Source of the DNA: Patagioenas fasciata
Taxonomy: Eukaryota; Chordata; Aves; Columbiformes; Columbidae
Direction of reading: 5' to 3'
NCBI RefSeq assembly: GCF_037038585.1
Contig: NC_092523.1
Location: 29,951,501-30,015,500 of the forward strand
DNA length: 64,000 nt
Part shown: positions 24,243-33,755 of the stretch, piece by piece
Layout: every line of letters starts with the position of its first letter
How positions within the stretch are numbered: position 1 is the stretch's first letter
The notes under the pieces: generated by a model
Databases searched by the model: none
The model's input: the letters and a program-made list of their open reading frames with translations, nothing else
Told to the model about the DNA's origin: nothing
Program-made: the position numbers and the translations under genes

Positions 24243-24348
24243 CTGTTCAAAAAAATTAAAAGTGGGGTTTTACTACAAAACAGGGCAAGGGTGTTATTAT
24301 TTTCTTGACAATTTTAGTGTGATCATAAAACATACATAGAAATCTTAC

Positions 24349-24378
24349 CCTTTTGGTGTTGTCTTTTTCATCTAAACC
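24349..24378 (-). CDS. NMU: NMU coding exon 5 (30-nt microexon)
   Basis: Ten codons, GLDEKDNTKR, residues 104-113, between acceptor TTATTCCTACAG and donor GTAAGA. It ends in the Lys-Arg convertase site. The flanking intron 5 is only 106 bp. Confidence 0.95.
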
Positions 24379-24922
24379 CTGTAGGAATAATAATCAGTAG
24401 AAAAGCTTTTATTTGTTAAAAAAAAAAAGAAAAAAAAAAAGCAATGGGAAATTTTGATTACACTATAAACTTTTCAGTACTGGATTAGAATATCATCCTT
24501 CCTTGACAGATCTATTACGTGTCTTTGCTTATCAATGTGACTACTCTTTTCAAACTCTTTAGAGAGCACTGATTACTCTCCAGAAGAGCTGATGGGTTTA
24601 GTGGATGCTTCTTTGTATATCCCTATACTTTCCTTAGTAAATTCATTTCTCAATTGAGAGCTCATCATTCTTCTAATCTAGCGCAATAAAACACGGAAAG
24701 CCCTATATCCAACCTGGACATTATTTTCCAAACATTGAAGTCTCCCTATTATTTCTAACAGGTGTTGGATTAGGACACATAGCATTTCAGAGTAAGAACC
24801 AATAGTATTACTTCCAGCACCAAGTGACACTTCAGATATTGAGTCCTTAGAATTCATTGTAGACTCTGGCACACTGAGAGATCAGGCTTCAGAAATGCTA
24901 AGAAGTCTTTCGAGTGTGTTAC
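24379..24922 (-). other. NMU: NMU intron 4
   Basis: 544 bp, GT-AG, with an A-rich run at about 24418-24440 next to the microexon. Nothing else was recognised. Confidence 0.9.
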
Positions 24923-24982
24923 CTCTGGTTTCTGGAGAAATCCCATGACCATAAAACAAAGTTCTTCCAGTGCACTGGATGC
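24923..24982 (-). CDS. NMU: NMU coding exon 4
   Basis: 60 nt, residues 84-103, ASSALEELCFMVMGFLQKPE, between acceptor TTTGCATTAG and donor GTAACA. The ALEELCFM segment is a conserved part of the neuromedin U propeptide. Confidence 0.97.
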
Positions 24983-25080
24983 CTAATGCAAAGAAAACAT
25001 GAATTCAGGTATCACACTTCCAATCTTATTGCATATAGCAAATAGTGTCAAAATAGCGAAGTAACCTTGGTGTGACTCAC

Positions 25081-25128
25081 CTGAGGCTGAGAATCTCTGG
25101 ACAGGTAGGCAGAACATGCATCATCTAT
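25081..25128 (-). CDS. NMU: NMU coding exon 3
   Basis: 48 nt, residues 68-83, IDDACSAYLSRDSQPQ, between acceptor ACTTTTACAG and donor GTGAGT. Intron 3, between this exon and exon 4, is only 98 bp. Confidence 0.97.
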
Positions 25129-27207
25129 CTGTAAAAGTTCACACAGTCCTTTTTTAAAAAGTCAGATTAATAAAAATAAGTGAAATATGTGTATTTTCAG
25201 AAACAGTTCAGTGGAGCTAAAGGTTGTCCACCATAAGGAATCCTTATAGGTACATTAATGAAATATTTTGCCTTCAAGAGGGAAAAAAAGCCCTTTACAA
25301 GGTAAAAATCTTTATACTTGCTTGATCTGAACAAACACATACATATCTGTGTCCCTTATTCTTTTACCTGCCTCATGCCCCTCTTATTTGTAACCTTCTC
25401 AAACTAAGTCATATTTCAAATTATTATTTTAAGCATGTGGGATATGGGCTATGAACTTAAATATCTTCTGTGATATCATTGGGTTATACAGAACTGCAAA
25501 GAAAATGACAACAGTAAAACAAGTGATTCAGTGAGCGGTCCTCAAACACAACCTTTCCAATTGCATCCCTGCAGGTATATGACACACGCATCTCTTAAGT
25601 GATTATGATATGTGCCAGCACAACTTATGCATGCCAGCCAATTTATGTGAGTCACCAAGCAGCCAGCACTTGAGGTCTGCACTGATTTCTTCGGCAAATG
25701 AGGAGTCTTACAAGATTTTGTTCAAAGGAGGTGGCTCCCAAATCACAGTGCTACTTAGAGATATATCGATATATTTCAAGGGATCTAAACTCAAAGAGCA
25801 CTGTGGAAGAAGTCACTGCTGTTGAACTTAAACATGTCAGCACAATACGGAATGTTACACACATGGACGCAAAAAAATCCAACAAACAAATCCACAAAAC
25901 AAACCAAGAAGACGCAACCCCCACCAGCCATTTCAGCTGGATCAAAATAAATGTCTGCTTAGCTCTGCATCTTATCTCCAAAAATGGCCATGCACTGCCA
26001 CCCAGGGAGAGCTTAAAAAGAGACCAGCGGTCTAGTAAAGCCCATGCTCTGCAACCACAGGATTTCTGTGCTGTGAATTTGAGCAATCTCTCTCTGAACC
26101 ATTATAAACTTTCAGCATCCACAATGTCTTGTGGAAAGGGTTTCCTAAACACTGTGCGAAATACCCCTTCTGTTTGTCAGATCGGGCTTTTCAAAACCAG
26201 CTTCATGCAGTGCTATCACCATCTTGTCTTGGGAGAAGTAATGAATAAGTGATTCCTACCCATTGTTTCCCTTCTGTTCACAACCTTGTGTAGACAATTA
26301 ATTACATCCTCCTGTTGTCTCTTTTCTCATATGGGATTCTAGGAGTCCCATAATACTGAATATTTTTAATAGAGTTATTCATGGGGGAGGAAGAAGAAAT
26401 GGAATTACGGGTATTTGAATTTATGGAAGTAATATTATCAGTGCTGAAAGCTCAGAGGATCCTGCAAGGAAAAGAAAAAAATTGGGAGCACTCCAACTGA
26501 AGATTTAATAATAATGAAAGAAGAGGCTTAACTTTTCATTATATAACTTTAAAATTGTATCAATAGCAACCTGCATTGTTATGCACAATTTCTTCAATTG
26601 AATATTTGATACTGTTTGTCTAGGTGCCAAAAAGCATTGCCAATCATCTAGTTCACAGACTGCATAAAGCAATGTGTTGGGTTTGGTGTTTTGTTTTGTT
26701 TTGTTTGTTTGTTTGTTTGTTGTTTTGGTTTTTGGTGTGGTTTTTTTTGTGTGTTTTTTTTTTTTTTAATAAAGAGTAGGCAATGCAATGACTCTTATGG
26801 TTTCATTATAGGTAAAAAGCCCTAAACAACACTCTTTAGCAATGAAAACATTAAATGAAAAAAGCAATAAACAAATAGTGCATATCTGAGTACTTTGAGA
26901 CAAGAGATGATTCATTTCTCTAGAGACAATCTATGAGAAAGCATTAGCAGAGATAGTGGGAAAGCTAATAGCTCGCAGAATTCCCCTTTCAAATAGTTTT
27001 TGTTGGTAACATCTTTTCCATTCTCATTTCCCTTCATCTGGCAGTTTTTTATCTCTGGGTATATTAGTTCAGCTTCACTGCTTTCAGAGTAAGAAAATGT
27101 AGATGGAGAAATCATCAGTGAATGACAAAACAAGCTGGAGTCATTTTGGTAGCCTAAGTTAAAACTTTGCTGTTTCTTCTTGGTGAAGGTTTGTTGTTCA
27201 TTTGTTG

Positions 27208-27240
<33 letters not shown>

Positions 27241-28969
27241 GGTTTTGTTTGTTTATATATTTGCTTGGTTTGTAGCTGGAGGTGACTCTTAGACAATTAA
27301 CATCACTCAGTAGCAGGACAAGCCAGAGACTGCTTTGTGTTGGGCACAGTGCAAGACAAAGTCTCCCTCAGCTAAAACCTGTATGGATGAAGCAAGGGCT
27401 GAGGAAAAGCCACAGAAAATAAAAATAAAAATGTAATAGTTTTTATCATCCTTGATGCATCTTCTTAGTAATTTTCTCTCCTATCTCAGAAATGTGGTCT
27501 GAGGGTGGGAACTTGTGAATTGTTTGGGGTTGGTTAAATAACAAAGAAACAAAAGGATGTGAGAGATGGTAAAGGAACACAATACTTAGTTACAAAGTTC
27601 CCATATTTATACACTCGGAGTCATTCCTGGGAAATACTAGGTTAATTTAGAGACAGAGCTTCTCCTGAATGGTCCACCAATAAAGTACCAAACAGGGAAG
27701 AGCTGATTATTTTCACTCCAAGAAACTCTGGTGAACCAGTATGATCCTGTAATCAGGTTGATTTAGGTTATATAACAATGCAACTAATCCTTTTTCCTTA
27801 GACCCTCCCCAGTCCTGCATGATTCTTGTTGTAATGGTAAGTTTTATATTGCTTACATTACATAATTTTACATGGAATTTAGTATCTTATGCATACTTTT
27901 TTGTTCACCAAAATCAATGAAAACTTCGCCTTACACTTGGTGTAGGGACGAATCCTGTGTTACAACCAGCAAATTTTAGCAATAGATGCAGAAATGTACA
28001 GAATAGCGTTTTTCAATCCAGAATGTAAATAACTCCTTTTCATGAACTCCTAAAAGCTATCAGGACCTTACTTCCCAAAAAAACCACTTTTGCCCAGGAC
28101 GTAAATATCACCAGCAATAGACTGTTCAAGTGCCAGTCGAGAAATATGTTGGTGTTCAAGGCTTCTGAAATGAGTTCAGGGGAACTGGCAGCAAGGAATG
28201 TGTCTCCTGCAGCGGCCACAATAGGAAGAATTTACTCTCTGTATCTGTATCACTGGTGAGTCGCTTGCTTTTTATTATTATCAGAAGCTATTAAACAAAA
28301 CTAAATGTCAACAGAATACTTAAAGGTTACAGCAATGCCAGGGCATGCAAGGTGCAGGCTAGACCCTCTCTGCATGTTATGCAGAGCCCTTGTTAGCACA
28401 CATGTCACATCCTAAAGTGAAAACAAATATTCATTTCAAAGATGACAGTGGAAGTTATGATAGCAATCTGTAGCAAAAAGTTTGAGGGACTAATTGACAC
28501 AGTACATTATCCCTTACCTAGTAAACTGAGAGGCCAGGATAGAGTTAAATACAGCATCCCAGCCCTGTGTGTGGAATGGAAGAAGCAAGAAGATTGGATG
28601 AGTCGGAAAAAAATTACTGCATATCCTGTACAGACTATGAAAATACCAGATGGGACACAGTGTTGCTTCCAGGGACAGCAACTGCCTGGTCATTGACAGT
28701 TTTACAACAACTGTTATCAAATGTAGTTCTCCAAGCAACATCTCAACACCCAGCTTCAACATCTTCCTAGAACAACTGTTCAGAAAACCTGGAAAATAAG
28801 ATGTTTCACCTCTTTGTTGATGTCAGGATAAGAGAAGTGCAAGAGAAGCAGGACTGAAAGAAGCAGCACCTGAACTCTGTGCAATAGAAGTGCTGGATTT
28901 TGAGGTGTGACTGTAGCAAGGATGTGCACAGCAGAAATGAGAGTCTGCCATAGGGCAGATCCTGCTTAC
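25129..28969 (-). other. NMU: NMU intron 2
   Basis: 3841 bp, AT-rich. It contains TTTG-type and T-rich simple sequence at about 26686-26768 and a T-rich stretch at about 27208-27260. No transposon or gene was recognised. Confidence 0.85.
26686..26768. repeat. T-rich simple repeat with TTTG units
   Basis: Runs of GTTTT and TTTG units end in a long T tract. On the minus strand this is an A-rich tail-like sequence, but no element body is recognisable beside it. Confidence 0.85.
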
Positions 28970-29028
28970 CTCCTTCCACAGCTGCAAATCCTGATCTGCC
29001 TCGAGTGCTTGGGGTGGCATCGGTGCAC
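28970..29028 (-). CDS. NMU: NMU coding exon 2
   Basis: 59 nt after acceptor GGTTTGTGGTTTCAG, before donor GTAAGC. It completes Gly48 and encodes APMPPQALEADQDLQLWKE, residues 49-67. The DLQLWKE segment matches the conserved start of the neuromedin U propeptide just after the signal peptide. Confidence 0.97.
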
Positions 29029-32000
29029 CTGAAACCACAAACCGTGCTTAGCAATGCCATACAGCAAAGGCCATTTGTACAAGTATCCCATGTCAGTGAT
29101 TTAAATAAAAACTTTGACCACAATATGATACCCAGCACACTCATTATTAACTGCAAGGTCTGAGAGCTGAGGTCTAAGGAGGCCTGTGGCCCCAGGTGTC
29201 ATGGGATTTGTCCAGTGCTTCCTGCCTGCTCTTTATTAGCACCGCAGCAGGAAGCTTCTTCACGAGTTCAAAGTAGATACAGTTGCTCACATCTCCTAGC
29301 AATAAAGAGTGTGGAAGTCACCCAGCTTTCGGCGAGGGTCAGGCTAACATTAGTCCATTCTCAGCAATGAGTAGAAGGTAGGAAAACTTGCGGGGCAGCT
29401 CTCAGATGCTACGACCTGCTCAGGAAAGCACACTCCAGCAGCTACAGCCTCAAGCTTTCCAAAAACTCAGCTCACCTCCAGCAAGTTGAGAATCTGAATC
29501 GTACCTTTCGCTTTGTTGTATTTTACAATTAAACAAGTGCTATGTAATGTACACTTGCATATGAATAATAGCAATGATAAGGATATGGTGTTTTTGAAAA
29601 GGTGATAGATAGTACATGTGTAAATGGCTTTTTTTTTTCCCTTTGCCTGATATATGTAATGTGGAAAAGCTCAGTCCCTTAGAAGATTAAACATGTTATT
29701 AATTGCATAGTGCTGCAGTGATGCCGTGCTTGGCTTGGGGGCAGCTCCTTTCTCCATCTGTGCCCACCCAGGCTGCAGACCTGGAAGTCACTGTTCCTGG
29801 GTCCCTCCCAACTCAGTGCTCAGAATACCCACCTTTCCATATTGTTATTTTATCTGGACATGTATTTCTAATAGCAGTGTATTAGTAGAGTCTCTCTAAA
29901 TAATAGAAATGAGCATCACTGAATTGTGAGTACAGTAGACACCACACAAACATATTGGTGAGGGCATGTGTTGTAACTCACTGAGGTGGAGATTGGTGCT
30001 TTATCTGTACAGTCCGAGCACTGCAGGAAACCCTGGAAAGTCATTCAGTTTATCCCCCTGCCCAAAGCTGCTGCCCATTACCCATGCCTGACCCTTTTAT
30101 ACACTGTTCTTAAAGACCTCGGGTCAATAGAGATTTTATAATCTCCCAAACAGCCTATAATTACCTGTGGTCACATTTTTTTCAGAGAATTGAACCAAAT
30201 TAAACAAAAAAAAGAGATGAAGGCAGACTTAGCTAGAATGGCCAGGTAAGCAGTGTATGAATGCCCATCATCTCAATTGGTTTTGCATGTACCACTAATA
30301 ACAATAATTGCAACAATAGCTAGTTCCAGGCATTTAGGGGAGGATTTCAAAACCACATTTTGCTACTGGCACAGATTTAAGATGAGTAAGAATTCTGGAT
30401 GTTTCTTTAAAAAAAAAAAAAAAAAGGCGCTCTTGATTTTACATTATGTAGAAGTGGGATAACATAATAAGAAAACTGCTTTTCAGTTAAAATTTGCTTT
30501 TGTTGATGTTTGTTTTTGTTCAGGAAAGAACACCAAATTAATTAAAGGTGCTACAATTCTCTTAGTTTGTTCCCAATTTTTAAACTAATATGTTAAAATT
30601 GAAGTATTGCCTGGGACTGGTATCCCAGTTGCCAAAAGTGGGACTGGGCAACACTTCAAATTAACACACTTTACTCACTAAACCTTTGTCTGCCTGTCAC
30701 TGAACACTGTTTCTACCATTGCCGGTTTCCCAAGGCTTTCCAGGGTGAGCAGAAGAAATCCCATAGCCTGTAAAGTTTAAGGAAGCAGGCAAGACAGCCT
30801 AAATATTAGAGCCTGCACTTTGTTGTTTGGAGCATAAACTTTTGGACAGAGGAGATGTAATTATTTCACTAGCTCACAAGCTTCCTTTACTCAACTTATT
30901 CACAAAACTCCTATTTCATGTGCAGTCCCATCTGTTTTGTGCTCACACCTGGGACTATGTGCTCCCCAGTGCTGAGCAGTGTCCCCCCATCACCCCATCC
31001 AGAACAGTGCTGCAGCCCTTGGGACTTCAATCCTTTACACACAACAGCACACACAGGGAAACAGTAGGTTATCTTGTAATATACACAAAATACCCATATG
31101 ACGGGGAAAAAAAAATAAAAGAGTGCTATTGAGGAAAACAATCCTATTCGAAAGGAGCATATAGGAGGAAATCCTACAAAACTGACAGTCTATGATATAG
31201 TCTGATGACTTCTAAAAGCTCAACTTCTTCCAAGGCAGCAGAATGCCAGATGCACAATTTCAGTCAGCTTTCAACCTGCGATTCACTTCTTAAACCTTCT
31301 ATTCCCTCCACTGCTCTCTCTACAGGAAATCCCAGCAATAATTTTTTTAAGAACAACGATAAAATATTGTGTGCCATTGTGCCTCTTTGCCATCCTTTTC
31401 CTTCCCTCCTCTCTTCTACATCTCCAGAATTTATTTTTAACAGAATGTCATGTATGGTGTACTTTGATTTTCTTTGATTCTTGATATGGAAAAAAACAAA
31501 CAAACAACAAAAAAAACCCCAACCCAACCAACCAAAAAAAACCAACAAACCCACAACAAATCAGAAGAAAAGCTCCTGATGAAAGAAACTCACACACTCT
31601 TTACCGTATAATACAAACAAAGCAGAACTATTCCTTGCACAGTAACTTATTTTGTAGTGTTACTTCACGAGGTGTAAGTGGTTAATCTATCTGGACTGGG
31701 AAAACAAAATAGAAAAGACAGCATGTTTTGTTAAAAAGCCCATTAGCTGTGCTCGTTCCACAAGCACTCTCTGCTACAAAACCAGCAGTTTTCAGGTGCA
31801 AGACAACGTTTCAAATTAAATCGAGATAATCAAGCTCTATGCCTTAAGCAACTCAGCGGCTCCATCCTCTCCCACTTAACTCTTCCTCCAGGCATTCCTC
31901 ACGCAATAAATCTTGCTTCAGGTTTGGTCAAGGGATTCCCAGAGGGTCCTAAATTTTCCTACAGTTCAGCGATACACCTCGTTTCCCTTTTCTTAGCTTT

Positions 32001-32331
32001 TAAACCAGAGTAAATTGCATGAAATGAAATCCCTTTTAACGAAACCCACCTCCCCACGTTGCTGGAGTGCAGGGTTGTCAGGACAAGGTAATCCTGCCGG
32101 GATACGCGAGGGAAACCCCCAACACCAGCTCCCGAAGCCGTGTTCAGGCAGTTGCCGCCACCTGCACCTCCCTGCCCCGCTCCCAGCCCCGCCGGGCGCC
32201 AGCTGGCGGCACGCAGCAGCCCCTCGCTGTGCAGACCCTGGAGGGGCTGGCAGGCTGCTGGAGACACCCCCCCCCGCCAAAAAAAAAAACCAAAAAACAC
32301 GGGGCTGGGTTGCGAGAGAGATGCTGCTCAC
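29029..32331 (-). other. NMU: NMU intron 1
   Basis: 3303 bp, GT-AG. It contains A runs at about 30410-30425 and an AAC/AACC-rich A-rich stretch at about 31489-31560. The right-hand 250 bases are GC-rich and belong to the promoter island. No transposon was recognised. Confidence 0.85.
31489..31560. repeat. A-rich simple sequence
   Basis: AAAC and AACC units mixed with A runs. Low-complexity DNA with no associated element. Confidence 0.85.
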
Positions 32332-32473
32332 CTTTGCAAGCAGACATCGAGGAGGCGAGGAGGAGGAGGAGGAGAAGCAGCGGGGAGCCCGGCAGCACCG
32401 CGCCGTCCCCGGCCTTCCTCGGGCTGCGCCGTGGGGGGCCTGCGGGGGGCTGCTGGTGGCAGAGGTTTCCCAT
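32332..32473 (-). CDS. NMU: NMU coding exon 1 (start and signal peptide)
   Basis: 142 nt, residues 1-47 plus the first base of Gly48. The start ATG at 32473 lies in the good context GCGGCCATGG and is the first ATG in this frame after the promoter. The exon reads MGNLCHQQPPAGPPRR, a basic stretch, then GSPLLLLLLLLASSMSACK. The octa-leucine core and ACKG end match the human signal peptide (SPLLLLLLLL, ACRG). The N-terminal region before the core is long for a signal peptide, as it also is in mammals. Donor is GTGAGC. Confidence 0.95.
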
Positions 32474-32543
32474 GGCCGCGGTGTCCCCTGCGCTGCCACC
32501 CTGCCAGAAGCTCTTCTGGGCATGACCCCGCTCCCTGTCCAAA

Positions 32544-32550
32544 CTTTTAA
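32544..32550 (-). promoter_or_regulatory. NMU: TATA-like element of the NMU promoter
   Basis: TTAAAAG on the minus strand, about 70 bases upstream of the ATG. It is not a perfect TATA box, but it is the only AT-rich hexamer in this GC-rich block. Confidence 0.45.
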
Positions 32551-32561
32551 CATCTCCCTGA

Positions 32562-32567
32562 CACGTG
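32562..32567. promoter_or_regulatory. NMU: Canonical E-box CACGTG in the NMU promoter
   Basis: The palindrome CACGTG lies 11 bases upstream of the TATA-like element and 89 bases upstream of the ATG. This hexamer is bound by CLOCK-BMAL1, USF and MYC-type factors. Position supports function; binding is inferred. Confidence 0.5.
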
Positions 32568-32581
32568 GACGAGCATCAGCC

Positions 32582-32588
32582 TGAGTCA
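32582..32588. promoter_or_regulatory. NMU: AP-1 type site TGAGTCA
   Basis: Perfect AP-1 heptamer 15 bases upstream of the E-box in the NMU promoter. A second perfect copy in the opposite orientation (TGACTCA) lies at 32653-32659. Two perfect sites within 80 bases are unlikely by chance in a short promoter. Confidence 0.45.
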
Positions 32589-33720
32589 GGGAGGGCGCGT
32601 CAGCCGCCCTGCCCGCCGCCCACCGGCTAGATCCCCCACCTCCTCCCCCGAGTGACTCAGCCCCACTCGCACCCCGGGCGGCAGATCCACGTATGACCCT
32701 TGCCGGAGCGGTGGGTGCCCCTGCTGGGCAGTTTCTGACGGTTGCGGTGGATTTTGACTGGGGGGTGAACGGTGGGTGCTGAAGTAGAGCTGCCTGACAA
32801 GAGCGGTGGCTGTTACTGTGAGATCAAAGATAACTTTGAGTTATCACTACGGCATTGCTATCTGCTCTTTGTCTTCACCCTTCTCGCTTGTGGGTGCTAC
32901 AGATTGTGCTCTGCCACCCTGAACATTTTGTCAGGCCATCAAAACTTTGAAAGCTTTGTCAAGCAGCATGCTAAGATAGCATAAAATGTTCTTAGTAATA
33001 GAAGTATCTTCTCTATCAGATTCAGTAGTAAAACTTGCCTTAATATGGCTGGGAACAGAGCCAACCCTTTTGTCAGTGGAAAACCAGTTATCAGATCAGT
33101 ACATAAATTAAAGAAGCCTGTATTTTGTATGTATTGTTGTATTTATGCTTACCTCATTAAAAGAGTTGTTTTAAAACAATCCAAATCGAGGAACTGCATT
33201 TTTTTCTGTTCACAGAAGCAGAAGACAGTTTTTAGAAGACATTATCATAAATGGGAAGTCATCAGCACTGAAAGGTATCTCCCTCATCTGTCTTGATTCA
33301 AATGCATGAATCAGTGTTCCGAGCCTTGGCTTAAGGAAAGATTTAATTCGTTATTCATTTTTATTATTACCTTCTTGTTGAATATTTAATAGATTGTGAA
33401 ATAAAATAAACTGCAGTCTTTAATAATTCAACAGTGAGATACCTGTAAACATTCTGTACCCACGCAGATGCAGAGTGTTTTAAGAAAAGTGAAAAAAACA
33501 AAGATACATCTTGAATAAAACTTCATTTTCAGTTGAAAGAGTTCTGATTAGTCCACAAATTTCATTTTTGTACAATGTGTTTTAATACTGCAGACTGAAA
33601 AATTTTGCTGAGTCTACTTGCACAAGAATGTGTTAAAAGAGATTTTGAAGATGAAGAGATATATTTCCAGACAGAAAAATTCTGGTCTTCCATTCACCGG
33701 AAAACAAAACAAAACAAACA

Positions 33721-33723
<3 letters not shown>

Positions 33724-33751
<28 letters not shown>
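33724..33751. repeat. Poly(A) run of 28
   Basis: Uninterrupted A28, preceded by AACAAAC-type units. No LINE or pseudogene body could be recognised directly upstream. Confidence 0.95.

Positions 33752-33755
<4 letters not shown>

Larger units (their letters stand above)
14911..32473 (-). other. NMU: NMU gene (neuromedin U precursor), nine coding exons
   Basis: Joined exons give 555 nt, 184 residues plus stop; the human precursor has 174. Order: N-terminal extension and signal peptide with an eight-Leu core (residues 32-39) and probable cleavage after Gly48; acidic propeptide; Lys-Arg site at 112-113; NMU-precursor-related peptide starting FLFHYSKTHDS at 114; sites Arg147-Arg148 and Lys150-Arg151; mature neuromedin U at 152-176 (25 residues, ending GPGGIQSRGYFFYRPRN); then Gly177-Arg178-Arg179 for amidation and cleavage; tail SVDFR. 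Known role: a secreted amidated peptide that signals through NMUR1 and NMUR2 in smooth-muscle contraction, feeding, stress and circadian output. All introns have GT-AG ends, and from exon 3 on every junction is phase 0. NMU is distinguished from its relative neuromedin S by this precursor layout and by its position beside PDCL2 and CLOCK. Confidence 0.98.
32050..32780 (-). promoter_or_regulatory. NMU: CpG island over the NMU promoter and first exon
   Basis: A GC-rich, CpG-rich block covers NMU exon 1, the start of intron 1 and about 300 bases upstream of the ATG. Within it are a TATA-like element, a CACGTG E-box and two AP-1 sites, listed separately. The exact transcription start is inferred as about 32515-32525 from the TATA-like position. 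Confidence 0.85.

Noticed and set aside
32015-32584. Three overlapping plus-strand frames of 136-189 codons opposite NMU exon 1
   Set aside because: Pro/Ala/Arg-rich antisense reading of the NMU CpG island; the minus-strand signal-peptide exon explains the sequence.
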